Source: Flavobacterium endophyticum
GTDB lineage: Bacteria; Bacteroidota; Bacteroidia; Flavobacteriales; Flavobacteriaceae
Length of the DNA: 64,000 nt
Direction of reading: 5' to 3'
Assembly (NCBI RefSeq): GCF_003634455.1
Contig: NZ_RBLC01000004.1
Span: 248,001-312,000, forward strand
Of the stretch, positions 53,034 to 62,494 are shown piece after piece. The notes beneath the pieces are model-generated. The model ran no database searches and was not told the DNA's origin. It saw only the letters and a program-made list of their open reading frames with translations. The translations under genes were made by a program, and so were the position numbers. The number at the start of each line of letters is the position of its first letter. Position 1 is the stretch's first letter.

Positions 53034-53555
53034 ATGGATACTACAAAAATAATCGAGCTGTTGAGCTACACCCTTCCTGCCGTAATCACTGGAGGCGTAG
53101 CCTACTATTTTTTCAGCCTTCATACTAAAAACGAAGAAGGCCGCCGCAGGTACCTCATCCAGAAAGATGCGCAGAAAAGCGCGCTTCCTATCCGACTGCA
53201 GGCTTATGAAAGAATGGCTTTGTTTTTAGAAAGAATAAACCCTTCCAACCTTTTGATCCGCATTGCTCCTACTTCGAGCGACAAGATGGATTATCAGGAT
53301 TTGGTCATTTCGCATATCGAAAACGAATTTGAACATAACCTTACGCAGCAGATTTATTTATCAGACGAATGCTGGACGATTATCACGACGGCTAAAAATG
53401 CTACGATACAGATGATCCGAAAAGCGGCCTTGAATCCTGCAACGGATACGGCAAATAAATTACGCGAAGCGGTCTTGAGCGAACTGTTGGAAAAACAATC
53501 GCCAAGCAACAATGCTTTGGCTTACATCAAAGACGAAGTCGGAGGACTTTGGTAG
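53034..53555 (+). CDS. Membrane-anchored hypothetical protein (DUF7935-like)
   Basis: This 173-aa protein has one N-terminal membrane helix (ELLSYTLPAVITGGVAYYFF). A basic stretch (KNEEGRRRYLIQKDAQKSAL) and a helical domain with RLQAYERMALFLERINPSNL and DECWTIITTAKNATIQMIRK follow. It matches a family of conserved flavobacterial proteins of unknown function; DUF7935 is my best guess. ATG 53034 is preferred because a -7 box lies just before it, within the extended frame. Confidence 0.7.
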   Translation: MDTTKIIELLSYTLPAVITGGVAYYFFSLHTKNEEGRRRYLIQKDAQKSALPIRLQAYERMALFLERINPSNLLIRIAPTSSDKMDYQDLVISHIENEFEHNLTQQIYLSDECWTIITTAKNATIQMIRKAALNPATDTANKLREAVLSELLEKQSPSNNALAYIKDEVGGLW

Positions 53556-53578
53556 ACTGTCAGTAATAAAATATAATG

Positions 53579-53604
53579 AAAGCTTCTTTACAGAGGCTTT
53601 TTTT
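53579..53604 (+). terminator. Intrinsic terminator after the membrane-anchored hypothetical gene
   Basis: AAAGCTTCT, loop TTAC, AGAGGCTTT with one G-T pair, then T. It abuts the stop of the convergent patatin gene. Confidence 0.75.
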
Positions 53605-54505
53605 ATATCTGGATCTGGCTCATGTTTTCGCTCTTATTTTTAGCATAGTCATAGCCTTGATGCCACCAATCTAGCATGATTTTTTTATTAAAAACAAGCG
53701 GATTGTCGGTCAATTTTGTCGGTGTGTAATAGAAATTGAGTTTTACATTCTTGGCTGCTGCTGCCAATCGACCGATAATAATATCTTTTCGTTCGACTTG
53801 GTCGATAATCGTTCCGAACAAATCGATTGTTAACGAGAAAGGATTTTTTCCGATGACTTTTTCAGCCGTATTGTGTTCGGTTTCCAAAACAATTACGTCT
53901 ACTTCTGTCGCCCCACGATTGATGGCTTCTTGTATCGGAATTACATTGGAGATACCGCCGTCGGCATATTCAAAATGGTCTTTGGTCACAAGGCTCATAA
54001 AAGGGATATAGTTGCAGGAAATCCAAATCCAATCACAGAAATCTTCATAACAGCAATCGAGGATGGATTTGTATTCTACGCAGTTCTTCGTGATGTTGGT
54101 AACCGCTACTATAATCTCTTTGGAAGAGTTCCTGAGTTCGGCAAATTCTTCTTTTGAAAAATTATCTTCGATATAGTTTTTGAGGTTTTTGCTTTCGCCG
54201 AAAGTACGCTTCCCTTTCATGAATTGCATGATCACGTTAAAGTGATTGATGGTAATGACTTCCTGATTTTTCTTATGCTTGATGATAAAGGGATTGACGC
54301 TGAAAATTTTGTCCATATCCACGTTCGTATACAGCTTGAAAATTTTGTCTTCTTTATCCAAGGCCAGATGCGGAATCAAAAGGCTTCCTGTGGAAGACCC
54401 GATAAACAAATCATAGCATATATTTTTTTCTTTGATAAGGTATTGGGCAACGCCGCCAGCAAATGCTCCTTTGCTCCCGCCGCCCGAAATAACTAATGCT
54501 CGCAT
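53603..54505 (-). CDS. Patatin-like phospholipase
   Basis: This 300-aa protein has the oxyanion hole SGGGSKGAFAGG at residues 7-18. The nucleophile Ser38 lies in GSSTGS (residues 36-41), and the catalytic Asp in HFEYADGGISNVIP, forming the Ser-Asp dyad of patatin lipid acyl hydrolases. There is no signal peptide, so it is likely cytoplasmic or membrane-associated. Substrate lipid unknown. It is convergent with the DUF7935-like gene and precedes the M1 peptidase gene's end by 67 nt. Confidence 0.92.
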   Translation of the reverse strand: MRALVISGGGSKGAFAGGVAQYLIKEKNICYDLFIGSSTGSLLIPHLALDKEDKIFKLYTNVDMDKIFSVNPFIIKHKKNQEVITINHFNVIMQFMKGKRTFGESKNLKNYIEDNFSKEEFAELRNSSKEIIVAVTNITKNCVEYKSILDCCYEDFCDWIWISCNYIPFMSLVTKDHFEYADGGISNVIPIQEAINRGATEVDVIVLETEHNTAEKVIGKNPFSLTIDLFGTIIDQVERKDIIIGRLAAAAKNVKLNFYYTPTKLTDNPLVFNKKIMLDWWHQGYDYAKNKSENMSQIQI

Positions 54506-54571
54506 AAATGTGTGGTAATTTTTCTTTAAAAATAATGCTATTCTGCTGAACTAAGGACAACTTTAACAGTT

Positions 54572-56644
54572 CTATGGATTTAATAGTCTTTCTAAAGCGA
54601 CCTTTTCATTTTCTTGCAAGGAGGGCAAAAGCTCGGAGAAAAACAATTTGTATTTTTCCTTTTTGATAAGCTCTCTTATCTTGTCTCTTGCAAATTTAGA
54701 GAACTGCCATTTGTGGTGCGTCAACGGATTGACAAGCATGCGAAGGACATTGGTATCGTTCGGATTAATATACAGAAGATTGATCAGCGCATTTTGACGG
54801 ATAGAGCTTTCGTAATTTGGAGAAACATAGCCTAAAAGCTCGTCGTAATAACCCAGCTTATTTTCAGGCTCAAAATCTTTTGTCGCCAAAGCCATCGTAA
54901 GCCATAAGATTCTAAGATTTTTGTCGTTCATTCCGATCCAATTCCTAGATTTGTCCAGATATTTTGTCCTGTTATCCGGAAACTGCGACCATAAGACATT
55001 TAAGGCTATTTCTTTTGTGACATAGGAATTGTCATCTAGAAACGTTTCAAAATCAGGCAGAAATTCTGCCGGAAACTTATTCAAGGTCTTGGCAACCGCC
55101 TGCCTTACTTTTATATCTTTTGACTGCATTGCAATCTGGATAAAAGGAAGCTTTTCAGGAAATTCTAACGATTGCAACTGGAAAAGAATTTCTTCTTTTA
55201 TCGGATAGTAGGCCTCCGATTTCAAGGTTTCTTCGAAAATCTGCTGTTTTTCGGCCAAAGGTTTTTCGGCTAATGAAAGCACGTCTAGATAGTTCTTGAT
55301 AAATTTATTCTTTTGCAAGATTCCCAACGCTTCTGTTACTTCAAAGCCTGATTTTTCCAGCCATATTTCTTGGAAATTCTTTGTATCGTACTTAGAAACA
55401 GCATTGATTTCTGCCAAGAAATCAGCGGTATTTACATTCTTGAAAGCGTATTTTTCCAAGTATTTTTTTACAGCTTTGTTGAAGTTTTTAGCCCCTACGT
55501 TTTCACGCAGTATATGCAAGGCCCAGGCACCTTTCTGGTAAAAAGTGAGCGCGCTTGCCTTCTCGTTCATCAACGGAATGGTATCTGTTTTAGACGCCTG
55601 CTGCAGCCTTTCGGCAATCTCGTACATTTCCCAATTAAAATGGTCTTCGCCAAAAAGTTCTTTTTCAGCCAGAAGCGCATAATAGGTCGCAAAACCTTCC
55701 TGCAGCCAATGATGCTTTCCTGAGGTTGCGGTAATCAGATCGCCAAACCATTGATGCGCCAATTCGTGGGCATTGACGTTGATGTAATTTCTATCGTTAA
55801 AACCGATTTCATCGACAACATAATCTTGAGAGAAAATCGTGGAAGTCGTATTCTCCATTCCTCCATATAAAAAGTCTTTTACGGGAACCTGCCTGTAGAT
55901 TCCCCACGGATATTTCACACCGATTTCGCTCTCGAAAAAATCAAAAATTGTCTTGCTGTATTTATAAGTGTATTCAAATTTTGAGGCATCTTCTTGCGAA
56001 AGATACATTTCTAAAGGTGTTCCGGATGCTGTAGTTTCAGTCTGTTTTGCAAATTTCCCGATAGCAAGCATGGCCAGATAAGAGCTCATCGGCTTTTCCA
56101 TCTGGTATTCCCATTGTTTTTGCGCTTGATTTACATCGGCTACCTTTTTTAATTTGCCGTTAGACAAGACCGTGAAATCTTTATCAAAAGAAATAGTCAG
56201 TCCAAAAATGACTTTCTCGTTTACGTCGTCAAAACTTGGCAGCCAATGGCTGGTGTATTTGCCTTGGCCTTGTGTCCAGATCTGTAGATTTTCTTTTTCG
56301 CCTATAAAGTACAATGTCTGTTTTGGAGTTGCTTCGTACTCAAACGTGAGCGTATTCTTTCCTTTCTTGAAGCCTTTGAAAAGTAATAGTTCTTTGCCCG
56401 AATTCTTGAACTCGACTGTATTATTGTTAATCTTTAAATTCGAAAAACTCATGTTTTTGGCATCAATCCGAATCGTATCAATGGTTGAAAGTACTTCAAA
56501 AACATACGTAGTTTTTCCTGCTATTTTTTTGTTGGCCGTGTCTAAAGAAAGCGTGGCATTCAACGTCTTGAAGTCCACTTTTTGCAGTTGCTGTGAAAAA
56601 AGAAAATAAGGGAAAAGAAGAAAAAGAAATGGTAGTCGTCTCAT
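54572..56644 (-). CDS. M1 family metallopeptidase (aminopeptidase)
   Basis: This 690-aa protein has a signal peptide (LPFLFLLFPYFLFSQ). An M1 N-terminal beta saddle and the exopeptidase motif GGMEN (YGGMENTTST) follow. The zinc site is HELAHQWFGD from about residue 293, with the third ligand Glu in LQEGFATYYALLAEKELFG. A C-terminal HEAT-like helical region covers about 450-690. It cleaves N-terminal residues from peptides, probably in the periplasm or outside the cell. The start ATG 56644 follows a -7 box at 56664. Confidence 0.95.
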   Translation of the reverse strand: MRRLPFLFLLFPYFLFSQQLQKVDFKTLNATLSLDTANKKIAGKTTYVFEVLSTIDTIRIDAKNMSFSNLKINNNTVEFKNSGKELLLFKGFKKGKNTLTFEYEATPKQTLYFIGEKENLQIWTQGQGKYTSHWLPSFDDVNEKVIFGLTISFDKDFTVLSNGKLKKVADVNQAQKQWEYQMEKPMSSYLAMLAIGKFAKQTETTASGTPLEMYLSQEDASKFEYTYKYSKTIFDFFESEIGVKYPWGIYRQVPVKDFLYGGMENTTSTIFSQDYVVDEIGFNDRNYINVNAHELAHQWFGDLITATSGKHHWLQEGFATYYALLAEKELFGEDHFNWEMYEIAERLQQASKTDTIPLMNEKASALTFYQKGAWALHILRENVGAKNFNKAVKKYLEKYAFKNVNTADFLAEINAVSKYDTKNFQEIWLEKSGFEVTEALGILQKNKFIKNYLDVLSLAEKPLAEKQQIFEETLKSEAYYPIKEEILFQLQSLEFPEKLPFIQIAMQSKDIKVRQAVAKTLNKFPAEFLPDFETFLDDNSYVTKEIALNVLWSQFPDNRTKYLDKSRNWIGMNDKNLRILWLTMALATKDFEPENKLGYYDELLGYVSPNYESSIRQNALINLLYINPNDTNVLRMLVNPLTHHKWQFSKFARDKIRELIKKEKYKLFFSELLPSLQENEKVALERLLNP

Positions 56645-56663
56645 TTTAAAAATATCTGAATTT

Positions 56664-56671
56664 CAAAGTTA
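56664..56671 (-). promoter_or_regulatory. -7 promoter element (TAACTTTG) of the M1 peptidase gene
   Basis: A perfect TAnnTTTG match on the minus strand, 19 nt upstream of the ATG. Confidence 0.52.
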
Positions 56672-56754
56672 CGAAGGTTTCAGAAACAATACAGAATTAT
56701 TCTATTTACACGAAACTTTTTTGCTATATTGTGTTGCCCAAACTTATATTGATC

Positions 56755-57258
56755 ATGTTCGAGAAACATCCTCATTTGGAAAAAACAGTCCGATTCCTTG
56801 AAGAAATCGGAATATCGGTAGTTGCGAAAAATCTGGAAGAAGAAACGTTTCTTCCCGGATTGGCTTTAGGTCCTGGAACTGTTTATGTAGATTATGAAAA
56901 GCTAAAATATCCAGGCGATATGCTGCACGAAGCCGGTCATTTGGCCGTGACAACTTCTGCAGAAAGAAATCGAGCCGGAACAACCCAAATGGCAGCAGAT
57001 TGGCCTACTCAAGGCGAAGAAATTGCGACCATGCTTTGGTCTTTTGCCGCAGCAAAACACTTGGACCTGCCGATTGAATTTGTATTCCATCCCGACGGTT
57101 ATAAAAACAATTCGGATTGGCTGATTTCTAATTTCAATGGCGAGAATTATATCGGATTGCCTTTATTGGAATGGGCCGGACTTGCCTTTGGCAAAGAACG
57201 CGCGCTCAAGGAAGGAAAGGAAGCTTTTCCTGTAATGGCTAAATGGTTAAGAGATTAG
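56755..57258 (+). CDS. HExxH-containing protein, possible zinc metallopeptidase
   Basis: This 167-aa protein has no signal peptide. HEAGH at residues 58-62 (GDMLHEAGHLAVTT) is a zincin motif, and a Glu-rich helix (TQGEEIATMLWSFAAAKHL) about 30 residues later could supply a third ligand in the gluzincin manner. It is small, like ImmA/IrrE- or anti-restriction-type peptidases, but no specific family is recognised. ATG 56755 is used; a GTG eight codons earlier is less likely. Its stop lies 3 nt before the start of the hydroxylase gene, so the two are cotranscribed. Confidence 0.7.
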   Translation: MFEKHPHLEKTVRFLEEIGISVVAKNLEEETFLPGLALGPGTVYVDYEKLKYPGDMLHEAGHLAVTTSAERNRAGTTQMAADWPTQGEEIATMLWSFAAAKHLDLPIEFVFHPDGYKNNSDWLISNFNGENYIGLPLLEWAGLAFGKERALKEGKEAFPVMAKWLRD

Positions 57259-57261
57259 ATC

Positions 57262-57951
57262 ATGGATAAACTAGTACGCTCTATACAATTTCCTCTGTTT
57301 TTTGATACTGAAAAACTTAAAACGGATGTCCAAAAAATCATCAATGAGAATTGGACCGCACATTATAATACAAAGGATTATACCGGAAAATGGACATCGA
57401 TTGCATTGATGTCTGAAAGCGGCAAGTCGGACCAGATTTATGCGTCGCCGAATGCGACGGAAAAGTTAGTTCCGACTGAAATTATAAACTCTTGTACTTA
57501 TTTTAAAGAAATACTCGACAGTTTTCTTTTTGAAAAAACGGCTGTCCGTTTGCTTCAACTGGCTGTAGGTGCCGAAGTCAAACCGCATAGCGATAACTGT
57601 CTTGGATATGAAGACGGCTGTTTTAGATTGCACATCCCGATCATTACCAACAGTGAAGTCGAATTTATTTTGGACGACAAGCGCCTGATTATGAACGAAG
57701 GCGAATGTTGGTATATCGATGCCAACTTTACGCATTCTGTCGCCAACCGCGGAACAGAAGATCGTATCCATTTGGTAATTGACGGCCTGAGAAACGAATG
57801 GACCGATGCCTTATTTTTTAAGCAAGCCGATCCAGAACAATTTATAAAGCCAGCGCCTGTACTAAGCGAAGAGCAGAAACAGCAAATGATTGCTGAATTG
57901 CAGCGAATGAATACGCCTATGGCAAATGAATTAATTAAAAATTTAGGATAA
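57262..57951 (+). CDS. Aspartyl/asparaginyl beta-hydroxylase family dioxygenase
   Basis: This 229-aa protein belongs to the 2-oxoglutarate/Fe(II) family PF05118. The first iron ligand region is His109 (EVKPHSDNCLGYEDG), followed by Arg122/His124 in CFRLHIPI. The second His is His158 in FTHSVANRG, with Arg168 in EDRIHLVIDG for the co-substrate carboxylate. It should hydroxylate an Asp, Asn or related side chain of a protein, peptide or small molecule. It is coupled to the HExxH gene and its stop directly abuts the stop of the convergent carbamoyltransferase. Confidence 0.9.
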   Translation: MDKLVRSIQFPLFFDTEKLKTDVQKIINENWTAHYNTKDYTGKWTSIALMSESGKSDQIYASPNATEKLVPTEIINSCTYFKEILDSFLFEKTAVRLLQLAVGAEVKPHSDNCLGYEDGCFRLHIPIITNSEVEFILDDKRLIMNEGECWYIDANFTHSVANRGTEDRIHLVIDGLRNEWTDALFFKQADPEQFIKPAPVLSEEQKQQMIAELQRMNTPMANELIKNLG

Positions 57952-59649
57952 TTACTTTTCTAGTATCGTATTCTCCATTACCAATATATCCAAATCAGTT
58001 ATTCCGAATAGATGGATGGCTTCTTCGGGAGTTTCGACAATTGGCATTCCTTTTTTGTTCAGGCTTGTATTCAGCAACACTGCAATTCCTGTCTGCTCAT
58101 AAAAAGCCTCAATCAATAGAGCAAACTTTGGATTCCAGCTTTTTTCAACCGTCTGTACACGCGCTGATCCGTCACGGTGCGTTACATTTTCAAGAGCTTG
58201 GATGTATTCAGGACGTGTCTTATCCACTAAAATCATATACGGACTGTATCGTGCAGATTGGAAATAGTCGCCAACTTTGTCTTTTAGTACTGCAGGCGCA
58301 AAAGGACGAAAATCTTCTCGGAACTTGATATCCAGATTGATATGGTCTTTCATGTTTTCAATTCCGGGGTGCGCCAAAATACTTCTTCTTCCTAAAGATC
58401 TCGGGCCAAACTCTGAGCCCGATTGGAACCAGGCTATGGTTTTTCCTTCTTTTAATTTTTCGGCACAATAACGAACCAATTCGGCTTCATCAGTTATTTT
58501 CTTCGGATTGTATTTCTTGTTTTCTTCTTTATCAAAGGCAGCGTCAATCTCGCTATCTGTATATGTTTTTCCAAAACAGGTACTGCCATCATGCGGTACT
58601 TTCGGCATTTTGAGATAGTCAAGCCAGCCGTAAAAAGCACAGCCTAAGGCCAAGCCATTATCGGCAGCGGCAGGCTCAAAATAGATGTCTTCTGCTATTT
58701 GAGCATCCTGAAGCTTCGCGTTTGCAACGGCATTGAGCGCAACACCTCCAGAGTAACATAAATTCTGATGCGGAAATTTCTCCAATCGGTTTTGAATGCA
58801 TTGCAATACTGCCTTTTCCACCTGTTCTTGGGCCCATTTGGCTACATTAGCATAATAGTCAAAATGTTCTTTAAAATAAGCATAGCCCTGGGATGGATTA
58901 TCAAACTGGTTTTTCCAGCCTTCATTGACAAACAGGTTTCCAGACTTAAATTCAAAAGCCTCGAAATCATAGGTTCCCGATTTTCCAAACGGTGCCAATC
59001 CCATCAATTTTCCGACATCATCCATATCGCCAAAAACATAATTGCTGACAGCGGCATAAAAACCTCCTATCGAATGTTGTGTCGTAGGAAGCGAAGACAA
59101 ACTATCTGATTGTTCCGCCATTTTACTGAAATCCTTGGCTAAAGGAGTCAGTTGTTGTCCGTCAAAATTATAAAAGCTGTCTTTTTCGCAGAGCATTTGG
59201 TTTTCGTTCAAGAACTCGGGAGCTATATGCTGATGTTGTTCGGGATGCAATTTCAAGAATTGATCCAGCGGACTTCCGCAACCGTCGATAACCATAACGG
59301 CACACTCCGAAAAAGGCGAAGTGCCAACAGCGCTATAGGCATGAGCCAAATGGTGTGAAATATCTACAATCTTAAGATCTTTGGCGTCTGCAAAGATTCT
59401 TTTCCCTTTATAATAATTTCGGTCAGGAATCTCAAAGTTGGCGCATTGCACGACAAGCGAAAGGTCTTTTAATTCAATGCCTTCAGCATCCAGGCAATAT
59501 TGGATAGCCAGCGTGTCATTGCCGCCATCATGTTTTATACGGGTCAGTCGTTCTTTTTCGATACCCACACAGACGCGTCCGTCTTTTAATAAAACCGCAG
59601 AACCGTTATGGGAAAGTCCCGTACCGAGGATATAAATAGGTTTTGCCAT
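57952..59649 (-). CDS. Carbamoyltransferase family protein (NodU/CmcH-like)
   Basis: This 565-aa protein has an N-terminal ASKHA-like domain with LGTGLSHNGSAVLLKDGRVC, ISHHLAHAYSA and VIDGCGSP. The C-terminal carbamoyltransferase domain has NLCYSGGVALNAVANAKL, FQSGSEFGPRSLGRRSILAH, FREDFRPFAPAVL and LLNTSLNKKGMPIVETPEEA. The family transfers a carbamoyl group from carbamoyl phosphate, through carbamoyl-AMP, to hydroxyl groups of glycans or natural products. The acceptor is unknown. It is the second gene after the DUF1697 gene (3 nt apart). Confidence 0.93.
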   Translation of the reverse strand: MAKPIYILGTGLSHNGSAVLLKDGRVCVGIEKERLTRIKHDGGNDTLAIQYCLDAEGIELKDLSLVVQCANFEIPDRNYYKGKRIFADAKDLKIVDISHHLAHAYSAVGTSPFSECAVMVIDGCGSPLDQFLKLHPEQHQHIAPEFLNENQMLCEKDSFYNFDGQQLTPLAKDFSKMAEQSDSLSSLPTTQHSIGGFYAAVSNYVFGDMDDVGKLMGLAPFGKSGTYDFEAFEFKSGNLFVNEGWKNQFDNPSQGYAYFKEHFDYYANVAKWAQEQVEKAVLQCIQNRLEKFPHQNLCYSGGVALNAVANAKLQDAQIAEDIYFEPAAADNGLALGCAFYGWLDYLKMPKVPHDGSTCFGKTYTDSEIDAAFDKEENKKYNPKKITDEAELVRYCAEKLKEGKTIAWFQSGSEFGPRSLGRRSILAHPGIENMKDHINLDIKFREDFRPFAPAVLKDKVGDYFQSARYSPYMILVDKTRPEYIQALENVTHRDGSARVQTVEKSWNPKFALLIEAFYEQTGIAVLLNTSLNKKGMPIVETPEEAIHLFGITDLDILVMENTILEK

Positions 59650-59652
59650 GTT

Positions 59653-60198
59653 TTATCTTTCCTCAAATAGTGTTAGTAATTGAGTCACGGTATTCCAGTT
59701 TCTGATTGTAGCAGTAACATTCAGCTTCTTTTCGATATATTTTTGGTCGAATCTGGTTTTTCCGGCACCGACTGCATATTTGATATAAATTCGGCTTCCA
59801 TCGATACTTGCTTCGTCGGGTTTGAATTGGCTTATCTTCAAATCATTAATACTTTCGCTCTTTAAAGTAGTAGAAACAAAAGCGACATATAGTTTTTTAG
59901 TATCGATATCTTTTTCTTTCAGGAAAGGATTGTTTCGAAAGCAGATCGCCAAATCATCTTTGCCAATAACAACGACAGGCACTTCATGACCGAAAACTTT
60001 GAAAATTTCCTGTCTAATCAGAAAACCTACTTTTAAAGCATTCTCTTCTTCTATATCTACAAAAACATTTCCCGATTGTATATAGGTCTGTACATTTTGA
60101 AAGCCGATAGCTTCTAACGTCGTTTTTAGAGCTTCCATTTTAATCATATTATGTCCGGAAACATTAATGCCGCGAAGCAATGCAAGGTGCGTTGTCAT
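59653..60198 (-). CDS. DUF1697 family protein
   Basis: This 181-aa protein matches the DUF1697 pattern from its start: THLALLRGINVSGHNMIKME, then LKTTLEAIGFQNVQTYIQSG and NVFVDIEEENALKVGFLI, ending RNWNTVTQLLTLFEER. The family is widespread in bacteria, and its function is unknown. It is cotranscribed with the carbamoyltransferase, being the first gene of the pair. The -7 box at 60217 is 19 nt upstream. Confidence 0.92.
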   Translation of the reverse strand: MTTHLALLRGINVSGHNMIKMEALKTTLEAIGFQNVQTYIQSGNVFVDIEEENALKVGFLIRQEIFKVFGHEVPVVVIGKDDLAICFRNNPFLKEKDIDTKKLYVAFVSTTLKSESINDLKISQFKPDEASIDGSRIYIKYAVGAGKTRFDQKYIEKKLNVTATIRNWNTVTQLLTLFEER

Positions 60199-60216
60199 TT
60201 AGATTGAATTTGAATC

Positions 60217-60224
60217 CAAATATA
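60217..60224 (-). promoter_or_regulatory. -7 promoter element (TATATTTG) of the DUF1697-carbamoyltransferase pair
   Basis: A perfect TAnnTTTG match on the minus strand; the TTTGG further upstream is at a short distance (14 nt). Confidence 0.5.
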
Positions 60225-60360
60225 TCATTTTCTTTAGCCAAAATCTTACTTTAGAATAAAATCTGTATAATCAAGAGATAAGCCTAATGCAAGACAAACA
60301 AGTTCGGCTCGCATTTTATAGTTTTCAATTAATGGCTTATATTCGTGTTTTAATTAGACA

Positions 60361-62466
60361 ATGCAAAACAATTTATTAGAAACTCCTATTGAATACCTAA
60401 AAGGCGTTGGCCCGGCCCGTGGCGAATTGCTTCGGAAGGAATTAGGCATTCACAAATATGGCGACCTGATAAATTTATTTCCAAATCGTTATATCGACAG
60501 GACACGTTATTATAAAATAAACGAATTGCAGAATACCAATGCAGAAGTCCAGATTATCGGAAAGATAATCCACATCAAGACCGTTGAGCAAAAAAAGGGC
60601 AAGCGCCTTGTTGCGACTTTTATTGACGATACGGGAGAGATGGAACTCGTGTGGTTTCAAGGCCAGAAATGGATTCGGGAAAACCTAAAATTAAACACGG
60701 TCTATGTTATTTTTGGAAAATGCACTTCTTTTAACGGACAGTTCAATATGGCACATCCAGAAATGGAACTGCTTGCCGAGCACGAACAGAATCTCCGTTC
60801 GGCGATGCAGCCTGTCTATCCGTCAACCGAAAAATTGACACAGCGGGGAATTTCAAACCGCACAATCAATAAATTGATGCAGCAGCTTTTTGTCGAAACA
60901 CAAGCGCTGTTTCAGGAAACGATACCTAATTATCTGATTGAAGAGCTCAAGCTGATTCCTAAAAATGCGGCTCTGTTCAATATTCATTTCCCGAAAAGTC
61001 CTGATTTATTGGCAAAAGCACAATTTCGATTAAAATTTGAGGAATTGTTTTTTATACAGTTACAGCTTATCACAAAAAACCTGATCCGAAAAAGTAAAAT
61101 TAAAGGACACCCTTTTGAAAAAGTAGGCGATTATTTTAATAACTTCTATACCAACCACTTGCCTTTTGATCTGACAAATGCTCAAAAAAGAGTATTGAAA
61201 GAAATCCGAAATGACATGGGGAATCCTGCCCAGATGAATCGATTGCTGCAAGGCGACGTAGGTTCTGGAAAAACCATCGTAGCGCTAATGAGCATGCTTC
61301 TGGCTTTGGATAATGGCTTTCAGGCATGCCTTATGGCACCGACAGAAATCTTGGCTAACCAGCATTTTAATGGATTGTCAGAATTAGCTAAACCGTTGAA
61401 TATTAATATCAAAATACTGACTGGCTCGACTAAAACTTCAGATCGAAAAATCATCCATGAGGAATTAGAAAACGGAAGCCTCCACATCATTATCGGGACT
61501 CATGCTTTATTGGAAGATAAAGTAAAGTTTCACAATTTAGGCCTTGCTATTATTGACGAGCAGCATCGTTTTGGCGTAGAACAGCGTTCCAAGCTTTGGA
61601 AGAAAAACGATATTCCGCCGCACGTTTTGGTCATGACAGCAACGCCTATTCCAAGAACCTTGGCCATGAGTCTGTATGGCGATTTGGATATTTCGGTAAT
61701 TGACGAATTGCCACCAGGAAGAAAGCCGATTCAGACCGTCCATCGTTATGATTCGAACCGATTAAAAGTCTGGAAGTTTATCAAAGATGAAATTGAAAAA
61801 GGCAGGCAGATTTACATCGTATATCCTTTGATACAAGAATCCGAAAAGATGGATTACAAAGATTTGATGGACGGTTATGAGAGTATTTCAAGAGATTTTC
61901 CGCTGCCGAAATACAGCGTCAGTATCGTTCATGGAAAAATGAAGCCAGCCGACAAAGATTCCGAAATGCAGCGTTTTTCACAAGGAAAGACCAATATTAT
62001 GGTCGCAACCACCGTTATTGAAGTCGGCGTGAATGTACCTAATGCCAGCGTGATGATTATTGAAAGCGCAGAACGTTTCGGCTTATCGCAGCTGCATCAG
62101 TTACGCGGACGCGTAGGACGTGGCGCAGAACAAAGCTATTGCATCTTGATGACGGGCCATAAATTAAGCAACGACAGCAAAATCAGGATGGAAACAATGA
62201 CTCGGACAAACGATGGTTTTGAAATTGCAGAAGTCGACTTGAAACTTCGAGGACCAGGTGACTTGATGGGAACCCAGCAAAGCGGCGTCTTAAACCTGCA
62301 GATTGCCGATTTAGTAAAGGATAGGGAGATTTTACAATTAGCAAGGCATTATGCCGTTAAATTATTAAAAGACGATGCTTCGATGACCAAGCCGGAACAT
62401 CAAAACTTGCGACAAGTTTTTATCGAAATGTCAAAAAAGAAAAACATCTGGAATTATATAAGCTAG
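60361..62466 (+). CDS. recG: ATP-dependent DNA helicase RecG
   Basis: In this 701-aa protein the N-terminal wedge domain begins LETPIEYLKGVGPARGELLR and holds an OB fold (VQIIGKIIHIKTVEQKKGKR). The helicase core has motif I LLQGDVGSGKTIVALM, motif II AIIDEQHRFGVEQR, motif III TATPIPRTLAMSLYGD, and motif VI LRGRVGRGAEQSYC. The C-terminal TRG-like region follows (GPGDLMGTQQSGVLNL). RecG reverses stalled forks and processes Holliday junctions and R-loops. Length is typical. Bestrophin follows 28 nt downstream. Confidence 0.97.
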   Translation: MQNNLLETPIEYLKGVGPARGELLRKELGIHKYGDLINLFPNRYIDRTRYYKINELQNTNAEVQIIGKIIHIKTVEQKKGKRLVATFIDDTGEMELVWFQGQKWIRENLKLNTVYVIFGKCTSFNGQFNMAHPEMELLAEHEQNLRSAMQPVYPSTEKLTQRGISNRTINKLMQQLFVETQALFQETIPNYLIEELKLIPKNAALFNIHFPKSPDLLAKAQFRLKFEELFFIQLQLITKNLIRKSKIKGHPFEKVGDYFNNFYTNHLPFDLTNAQKRVLKEIRNDMGNPAQMNRLLQGDVGSGKTIVALMSMLLALDNGFQACLMAPTEILANQHFNGLSELAKPLNINIKILTGSTKTSDRKIIHEELENGSLHIIIGTHALLEDKVKFHNLGLAIIDEQHRFGVEQRSKLWKKNDIPPHVLVMTATPIPRTLAMSLYGDLDISVIDELPPGRKPIQTVHRYDSNRLKVWKFIKDEIEKGRQIYIVYPLIQESEKMDYKDLMDGYESISRDFPLPKYSVSIVHGKMKPADKDSEMQRFSQGKTNIMVATTVIEVGVNVPNASVMIIESAERFGLSQLHQLRGRVGRGAEQSYCILMTGHKLSNDSKIRMETMTRTNDGFEIAEVDLKLRGPGDLMGTQQSGVLNLQIADLVKDREILQLARHYAVKLLKDDASMTKPEHQNLRQVFIEMSKKKNIWNYIS

Positions 62467-62494
62467 TACAGCTAATCACTAAAAACAACAAAAA

